Shown here piece after piece: positions 55,701-64,000 of a DNA stretch of 64,000 nucleotides. The position numbers were made by a program, and so were the translations under genes. The stretch's first letter is position 1, and every line of letters begins with the position of its first letter. Source of the stretch: Calvatia gigantea (taxonomy: Eukaryota > Basidiomycota > Agaricomycetes > Agaricales > Lycoperdaceae); assembly GCA_025093985.1 (NCBI GenBank), contig JACAAK010000003.1:2232001-2296000 (forward strand), in the 5' to 3' direction. The notes below the pieces were generated by a model. It was not told where the DNA came from. It did not search any database and saw only the letters and a list, made by a program, of their open reading frames with translations.

Positions 55701-58700
55701 ATGAGATCTGTTCGCTTGCGCTCTGTATCGGGACGTTCAACTTTCAAGACCTGATCAAGGGATTGGCTTTGCAGACTGCTCCTAGTCATGGTGAAGTTCA
55801 CGAAGGTCACACGGCTACAGATATCCGGGGAGAATTCGACAGAAGGGTCTCTCGTTGAGAGGAACATCGTGAATGATGGAGAGAAATCAATGTCTTGGCT
55901 TCCGAGGCGAATAAGGACACGTCCGCCGGTACGGCGGATTTCCTTGTTCAAAACAGCATTCAGAATTGGGTCGAGATGCTCGACATCTTGGATAAGCAGA
56001 GGGTTGCCGAAACGAAGAGCGCTCTCCAAGACCTTCAGGAAAGCTTCGTCCAGGAAGCTGGTCACCGTGATCTTGCGATCCTTGTACTCGTTGAGAAGGA
56101 AAGTGGTCGCTTGTCCCGTGGGATCGATGATGAGAGGGTAGCGGTTGAAACGTTTGAGCATAATGGCGTTTTCCGTGGTGAGATTATCAGATGGCAGCGC
56201 TTTGGATTGCCAGCTGAGACGATCGTCTGCGGTAGAAAGGTATTCAGTAAACGCGAGCTCCTGCTTGAACTTGATATTCGCATCTGCCAAGTGACTTGAC
56301 CACTCCTGCCACATGATTTCGCGATAATGCTGGTCGAAGAATCCGCCGTATGCCAGGAAGGCAGCGGAAAGCAAAACGTCACCAACAATCGTACTCATTT
56401 CCACGTCAAAAGTGCGGCTTCCAGCTTCCCACCGGTTTCTTTCGGACGAGAGACTCTCCAACAACTTCATACTCCTGTCCACCTTGCCCTGAACGCGCTC
56501 CATCTCTGCCTTAATGGCTTGGACATCACTAATGAGAAGGGCATATTCGTCCTTGTACTTGGCAATCTTCTTCTCGAGTTCGGCGATCATTTCGATAATA
56601 GCTGCAGCCTGCTTCTTCGTGGTCTCGGCTTGGTTCTCGAGCGATTGAACCTCATTACGCAAGGGTTCGACCTTGTCAAGGATCTCGGAGAAACGAACTT
56701 GTGCAATAACCCATTTGACCAAGGGCCCACAAGCTTTACTGGCATGGTTGACCGTTTCAAATTTGTAGTTGGGTCGACTGAGGAAATCCTTCTTCATGGT
56801 TTCTCTTAGGCCTTTTGTCAAAGTATTGGTGTCGAAGTTGACGAGGCGCTGAATAAAGTCATCGCGACGGATGATACCCTGGACGGTACGCCAGCTGTCG
56901 ATTTTGTGGCCCAGGATTGTGCAGACAGACTCCATGGCGATCTTGACAGCTTCTGGAGGATGGGCCATTGTACGGACTTCTTGGAGAGGTTGCCGCTTGA
57001 TGTTACTCACTGCCGCTTGCGCCTCTACGACTGCGGGCTCTGCGTCGGCAAGGTCGGCCATAACCACAGCGCGTCTTTCTGCAATATGGCGGTCTTGTTC
57101 CACCAGTGCAGCCTGGATCTCGATAGAAGCCGATTTCTTCTGTTCAGCTTCTTGTTGATCTGCCACCATGCGCTGGAGCTTCTCATTCGCTTCCCTGTTC
57201 TTAGCCTCGAGTTGTGATCTCTTGATAGCCAAGCTCTTGCGTAGATCTTCGACTTGGGTGACGGTATCACGAAGTTTGTCCAGGCCAACGTGTAAGTGTC
57301 TCTGCTGCTCTTCGAGCTCGTCTCGCTTTTCGGTATAAAGTTTGACGTAGTGGTTGATACTATAGGAAAAATATTAGCGCGTGAAAGAAGTCGAGCGAAA
57401 ACTACACCCACAAATCAAGATAGTGGCGAGGTGTGACATAGTTGTATCTGCCCTGGCGGCGGCTGAGACGCTGGTTGATTTGGTGAAGTGATTGGTGGAC
57501 GTGGACAAGAGCATTAACGACGACGGCACGATGAAGAGGTGGCATTGATAGTCCGCGATAGGCAACAGGGAAATGAACGGGTGGATTGTAGGATGGAAGA
57601 TCGAGATCGAGCGTATGGGTGAACTCTATACCGACTTGGTACAAAGCCTGGTCGGACCAGTCACCAAACCAATCCAACACGCAACGATTGAACAAAGCAG
57701 GGGAAGTTGCAGCTCTTGATGCCAAACCGTTTTCTGGCGGGTTCATCGTGAATACTACATGGAGGTTCTTTGCCACTTGTTGAGTGAACCATCGATACAA
57801 CTCCTCAGGCGAGTCCAACATCAGACCATCTCGTTGAGAACCTTCCTTGCATGCCGTCATCAAGGCTGCATGTTCATCGCCTTCGAAAAGACCGGGCACC
57901 TCGGCGTTAGCCAACAGTGTGTTCATCCTCTCTAAAAACCCAGAGTCGAGTACGTTAGACTCATCCATTATGAAGCAAATCTTCTCTCCCTTGCAGCCGG
58001 CACGGCGCAGGACGGTCCTCAAGTCTTCATCAAAGTCATCTCCGGTGTATTTGTTAGAAACCTTGATCTGGAAGATGCTCAAACCATTCATCCAAGCCAC
58101 AAACCTCGACAATGTTGTCTATATTCAGTGTTAGCAATTTCTTTGAAAGGCACAGATGAATGTGAAACTAACCTTTCCGCTCCCGCTTACACCAATCAAT
58201 AGCAAGTGGCCTTGAACTTGTCGGAAGACACGATCAATACGGAGAACATGGTCCAAAACGTCATTAAACAAGACAAGAGGAACGTCAAGCTCTTCTTCGT
58301 AGAAGACACGCAAGCGAGCCTTGGTATACTCTCGCAAGATCTCACGATCCACAGGAATGTAGAACTTGGATGTCCAATTGGAGAATAAGATGGGACGGTT
58401 GAGGGCTTCGTCTTTGTTAATAGTCGGGAAGTGTTGCATAGCAGCGGCATCAATATTTTCGTCTGTCCAATTCTTTTCCTCTTCTGTGACTAAACGGTCT
58501 TGGAAGAGACGAAGAGCTTCGTGTGCCCAGACGCGGACGAGACCCTCAACAGAGAGAATTTCTAGGGGCCTGATGGCTTCGTAAATACCACGAACCCAAC
58601 GAGTGAGCTCACGGGGACTGTAGACGTAGTGGGCTTGTACGTCTGTAGTAAAGCGCTGCTGAGAAGCAAGGTAGAACTCAACCATAGCATCGGTGAGAGG

Positions 58701-61700
58701 TTCCGCATAGGCCCGCAGGTTAGGAACGACTTTCAAAAGGGCACGGTTATAAGTGCCGTAGATTTGCTTGAGGGATACTTCTCCAGGATAATCAACCATG
58801 ATGAGTGGTGCATGACGGAGGAAGCGATGACTGAGAGGGACACGACCAGGGTCTGTAGGTGGATTGCACGCGCCAACGAATTGGATGCGTTCGAGCTTGA
58901 CCCAAGCCATGTCACTAGCACGCCAATAGCCACCCGACTCAACGAGTTGACGGATGAAGGAAATGACACGTTGAGTGCCATATTTGTCAGGGGCGGGCAA
59001 ATTGATTTCATCGCAGAAGACAACCAACCACCTTCCAATCTGAATGGGTGCGAGAACAACGCCGTTGGGCGTTTTACGGTACTCGCAATATTGCTCGAAG
59101 GTCTTCAGGATTAACTCGGGAGTAGTTGCACTCGAGAAGTTTAGACCAACAACCTCCATATCCGGCAACTTCCTGAGGGCGCTGAACAAAGTCATTGTTT
59201 TGCCTGAACCCGGAGGACCGCAGAGCATAAGGGGCTTGTGCTCTGATAACCACGAATAAAGAACTTCTTCATGGCGAACAGTGTCCATGGTTGGCACGAC
59301 GACGTCAGAGGCTGTAACTGAATGTGCCTCAATTTCAATGGATGGCACGCGAGACTGCCAGGAAACCCATTCCCCATTAGACACTTGCACGTCATAGTCG
59401 ATCAGGGAACTTCCTGGTGCGAGCGGTGGCAAGTCGATACCAGTCTGATTGCGGAGGTAGTCGCCCAACTTAGCACGAAGATCCAGTTTGGCATCGCCGG
59501 AGAAGGCCCAGATGATGTTAATGAGAAGACGTTTAGTGACATATTGCTCAACACGTTCAGCCGTGAGAGAGAAGTCTGAATGTTGAGTATTGTACTCGAT
59601 AACGCTCCGAACGGTCTTGTTGAGGAGGGAGAAAAGGGTATTGAGGGCACGGGTGGCAGTGAAGTCCATAATATGTTCGATAGACTCGGCGAATGATAGC
59701 GCAGAACTGACAAGGTCCCCTTCCTCGAAGTATCTGGAAAGTATAGCAGCAATTTGCTGTTGTGTGGTAAGATTTGCTGAAGTGGTCGAGTCTGGGGTTT
59801 CTGTTCTGCGAGTGAGAAGATCCCCGGAATCTTCGTCGTCGGCACCCAAGGGAACGGAAGACAGGGTGGACAAATAATGCTGATACACCATGGAAGGTTC
59901 CACGATATCCTCGCTAAACCAAATCATGCCACAACGACTGACAGTGGCGAGAGTTGCATACTTGAGGTGTTCAACCTCAAACATTATCCTCACATTCGGC
60001 GGCAAGTTCAGACGTTCCCCGTTGGGGAGTGTTAACAACTTGTTATCGTCAAGCACACTGAAAAAAACTGTTAGCCCATGAACAACACACATAACAGAAA
60101 CGAACCTATTCAAGTTCTCCACCCACTCCGGATCAACATCGCCGTCAAAAATAATCCAGTGGCGTTTGCCACTTTCTCCACGAACGTCGTCTACAATTTT
60201 CCGTAGGATGTGGGTAAAAAGTCCGTCGTTCCACTCGCGGGTCGTTTGGTCTAAAGTACCATAGAGAGCATCCTTATGCATAGCCTTAGGGTCAATAACA
60301 TATGAGACACCCTCAACACCATCGAGGCGTTCCAGGGCTGCAAGTAAAACTTGCCAGGCATTTGTCTTTCCAGTACCTGACGGACCGACCATCATAAGCC
60401 CATGCTGAATCTTTTGGATCTGATACAACTGGAGAATCTTGGCAATCCAGCGTTCACCAATCACAAGTCGACGTTCAGCGCAGACCTTCAAGATTTGTTC
60501 GCGGAGGGCATCGAGATCAACGGGAACATAGTCAACGCCCGGGAATACATCAGCCAATAAACTAAACTCAGGTATTAGCGATGGTAAGCGATGTGTGTTT
60601 ACAAGACATACCTCGTCAACAACGGCACATCATCAGCAACCAGCTTCGGTACAATGGTTTCCGTGACACTTTGAATGAGAATAATTTGCTCCATCTCTAC
60701 AACATCTTCGCCTTCTACTTGAACGCTCTGTAGTCTCTCTCGTTTCAGGATACCGGCACTGGCAAGCACGGCCTTGAGAGCACGAAGACCAAAATCGTAG
60801 TGAGGCTGGCGAGACAACTGCTCATCACAAAGGTTGAAGAAGGGGACAATCTTGGACGCGAGGGACTCGGCGGTACGGAAACCTTGGGAGAAAAGCATTA
60901 CTTGTGCAATAAGCTCCCGATCCGGACGTGTCATGGCCATTCTGCAGATATTATATTAGCGGGAGCATCCAAAGATAAGACGATCACATACGGTCTAAAC
61001 AACTTCGTCAAATTAGGCGGCAATTGCGAACGACCAGCATAATTTGGATTAGTAGTGATGAAGATACCTACCCTCGAACCATTAATTACACGAAGCGGTG
61101 GAAACGGAGGCACCACGAACCAATGTTCTTATGGATCTTTAAGCTCTTACCAACCAGCTCAATCTCAGTATTCGGGTTCTTGACTAACGATGCGAGACCC
61201 TGCTGAATAGTCTGCACCTGTTGTGAGACAGCACTGAGGATACGTTCCTCAAGTCGATTGAACTCATCAAAGCACCCCCATGCGCCAACTTGACAAAGAC
61301 CAACGAAAATACGACCCATGGCTTGGAAATCAAACGTTTCGTCGCAGCAGAAGACAAGAACGAATCGTCCAAGTTGGACGCCTAACGCCTTGACGGATTC
61401 GGTTTTGCCAGTACCTGCTGGGCCGAAGGGAGAACCTCCGAGCTGTTTGTCGAGTGCTTGTGTAAGGGTGAGATATACACGATCGGTGAGGGGAGTTTGG
61501 ACAAGGCGATCAGGGACGCCTAGATATTCCCATCCGTATTGATACGAGGTTTCCGCGACTTTGATGGCGAGCCTATCTAGTGGGTTCTCAATTGACCTAT
61601 CCAAGTAGAAGCGCATTTGAGACAACCAGGTGAACCCTTGGTTATCGAGGACTCGCTGGTTGACGAGGGAGCGCGTGACGTCTCGTTGGTGAACGAGCTC

Positions 61701-64000
61701 TGTGATCAGATGCTCGCACTTCCTTCGAGTAACAGGAGAAAGCTCCTGCAAAACGATGTCCGCGAGTAGGTCGAGGGCTTGGTGGATCGTGTTGAGTGAA
61801 TCTTCTGGAGCTTGGTGGCATTCCAAGGACTGTTCTACAGAAGCTGTCCATGCGACCTGAACAGCGAGAGTGACAAGTTGCGCAGGGTACTTTTCTAGCC
61901 AATTCATAAGGTCGTCCTTCAGGAGCTCGGGGTCGTTACCATAGAAGCTCTGGAGTTCGGCAACACCCTCGCACAGAAGTTCAGTGAGCGAAAGTCTCAT
62001 CATGGTTTCGATTCGGGCGAGCCAATCGTTGATCCTGGGATAATCCTTCAACAGGATAGGCTCTGAAAAGCGGACCTCCTCCCCCTCCCGAGAAGCCATG
62101 CCCTGAATCTGCGTCAATTCCTCGTCGAGCAACACAGTGGATATTCCAGCAAACATCTTTTTGAGATGCTTCATGATGCGCAGGATATCTTTGCTATTTC
62201 CGATAATTTCCAAAAGATCTTCGTCTCCAACAAAATAAAAGCGAGGGAAAGAGGAACGTTCGCGTTCAAGATATTCACCTAGCGCTTTCTGGATCTTGTT
62301 AAGTAAATCTGCCAATCGCTCCAGGCTCTTTTGGACGCCAGCAATGTTCATCACGTCCAAGATGAATGGAGACTTATAGACTTTTTTCATGACGGCCAAG
62401 AACTCCGTATTGATGTTCTGGAAACGCGCACTCTCGACTGGAAGCAGATGCTTGATATCCGCACTTCCGGAGAAGATACCTTCTAGATAAACCCATTGGC
62501 GTTGGACATCGATCCACACATCTATGATATCTTTTAGTGACGTTTCCTGGCATGAAACTTTTGAGCATACCAAAAAGTACGTGGATTCTGTTAAGCTTCT
62601 CCTCCCAAGAACTTGCCTACTTTTACGGTGGATAACCAACTAACTTCGAATCCAAAGTCACGTACCTCTTCCTCGAAAACTGGACGGAGGTGAATCAATC
62701 GTGCATGCAGTTATCCGTTAATTGAGAACGAACCTTTGTAATATGGGGATAACTTCATAGCAGTCAAGGAGTTCAAGTTCTCCCCGCACTTGTTGAACAA
62801 GTCATCCCATCCTCTGGCATCGATATGAACAAGATGTTACGGGAATACTCGTGAATGCCTACCTGATCAAACGACACTTATTCTGATAGTTTACCAAGTC
62901 CAAGGTGTAGTTCGTCCAAGTTTCCTTCACTTGTTTAACGTATTCCTCGAGGGCCATTTCGCCTTGTGCTTGGATGATAACCTCTTTTATTTGCAGCTCG
63001 TTTCTCTTAAGGTCAAGGTCATACACATGTCCCAATGTCATACTGAAGCAGAAATGAGGTTAATCTGAAAGGACAGTGAAAGTCTGCTCACAGAGAGAGT
63101 GTGGGCTGAGATGGCAACTTCAACGACTTGAATAGCTGCTTCCAATGACGGTCCTTTAATGCATCTGACTTCAACTCCGCAACCAATGCGTTCGACTTGA
63201 GTAGGCCTCGAAGTACGTCTTGAACGTATTCGAACGCTGCATACTGCCTCATCCTCGTTGGCATTTCCTTCGTCGAAGTAAGGAGGCCGTCAATATGCTG
63301 CCTCAGCTTTCTAGGTTGAACCGTAGCCCACGCCATTTCCCTTAGCTCGCCAATCTGGCTCCAGATACCCGAAAGCGCAGTCCACACTGCTTTGAGGTCA
63401 CGAAGTTCCTCAAATACAGGCTCCAGCCGTGTATGTCGCGTCAATTCCAGATCCAATGCCTCCTTCGCTCGGCAAACCAGGTCATATTCTTCCTGGACGC
63501 GACCCAACTTGCCTTCGAATACATTAATGGTATTCATGGCAGTATCGGCTCGTATGCTTCCCTGCACGGGACGGGTCTGCTCCCATTCGGTTATGACATC
63601 GTTGATCTTGTTCTCGACGATTTTGTCTTCCGCAACAATCTTCAGCTGTAATCCAGCTATGATTGGTGGTGGGTAAGATGCGCGGATGTGCTGAGTTTAT
63701 GAGCGTACCTAACTGCTCCTGAATAGAATCATTCTTGCGCTTAAGAATCTCGTTGTATGCACTCCATTCCCCTCGCAGCTGGTCACTATAGAGCCAGTCA
63801 TCGGGAAACTGGTATCGAAAACGCTCGAGGGTTTTCTCGCCGCTGGCACAAAGTTCGATCATAGGACCCCATGCTTTCGTTTTCTTCTTGAGGTCTTGCA
63901 CGAAGGTGATGAAAGTGACAGCTGCTGCTGTCGACGAATTCGATGGAGCAAAGACCTGCGGATGTTTACGGAATTTAGTAGAACGACGCAGGCAATTCTG
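52765..64000 (-). CDS. DYN1: Cytoplasmic dynein heavy chain, N-terminus off window, one frame break
   Basis: Minus-end microtubule motor for nuclear migration and organelle transport in hyphae. The window carries the linker, the AAA ring and the C-terminus; the tail lies beyond 64000, where the frame is still open. Landmarks (protein order, right to left): [18 protein letters not shown] and [18 protein letters not shown] (tail/linker), AAA1 [15 protein letters not shown] with [10 protein letters not shown] (61240-61450), AAA2 [11 protein letters not shown] (about 60380), AAA3 [15 protein letters not shown] with [10 protein letters not shown] (about 59200), AAA4 GVSGSGK then [19 protein letters not shown] (about 58150), FLDFINHYV-type start of the stalk (here [12 protein letters not shown]), the microtubule-binding region [20 protein letters not shown] (about 56760), AAA5/AAA6 and a C-terminal domain ending AVCLTAGG. 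Introns near 57240-57400 and elsewhere keep frame. In a run of seven C residues (53646-53652 as G on plus) the frame shifts by one, probably a homopolymer error. Confidence 0.95.

Overview
The window reads as nuclear DNA of a filamentous basidiomycete, most likely an Agaricomycete. The support is gene content and architecture: protein-coding genes on both strands, very dense short GT-AG introns (mostly about 45-75 nt), tight gene spacing, a VAC8, SUB2, DYN1 and class X hybrid histidine kinase of basidiomycete style, and secreted wood- or litter-type glycoside hydrolases. I found no bacterial, organellar or viral segment. Species cannot be read from the sequence.

Layout, left to right. 1-2534: 3' part of a GYF-domain protein (+). 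3057-4766: secreted GH16 beta-glucanase (-). 5846-8148: VAC8 (-). 8552-10725: CCA-adding tRNA nucleotidyltransferase (+). 10956-12760: ROK1 DEAD-box helicase (-). 13617-15717: GH43 exo-galactanase-like enzyme with a CBM35-like tail (+). 15949-17427: mitochondrial dicarboxylate carrier (-). 18441-20502: SUB2/UAP56 (+). 20802-30799: a 10-kb class X hybrid histidine kinase (+). 31178-32674: PHO85 (-). 32986-35493: UTP5/WDR43 (+). 35519-37118: FPG-type DNA glycosylase (-). 37119-38331: gene-poor, with a possible degenerate terminal-inverted-repeat element. 38332-40442: MFS transporter (+). 40755-42611: unrecognised protein (+). 43789-47399: large Ser-rich protein (-). 47975-48458: mitochondrial ribosomal protein mL43 (-). 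48688-50977: protein with a Q/Y/A/G-rich tail (+). 51452-52637: homoserine kinase THR1 (+). 52765 to the right edge: cytoplasmic dynein heavy chain (-), N-terminus off the window.

Most genes are unlinked housekeeping functions: tRNA maturation, rRNA processing (ROK1, UTP5), mRNA export (SUB2), vacuole inheritance (VAC8), signalling (histidine kinase, PHO85), amino-acid synthesis and motor transport. I see no biosynthetic cluster and no defence or novel multi-gene system.

The unusual signals are in gene structure. There are microexons of 8, 13 and 15 nt at the starts of the dicarboxylate carrier and PHO85 genes. Two GC-AG introns lie in one gene (CCA1). There is one outlier 375-nt intron in SUB2. 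Five genes each show a single-base frame break, and all five resolve by skipping exactly one base. Sequencing or assembly insertion is the simplest reading of these breaks, but the shared direction deserves a check. Exon structures were worked out by hand from splice signals and family knowledge; no alignment was run.
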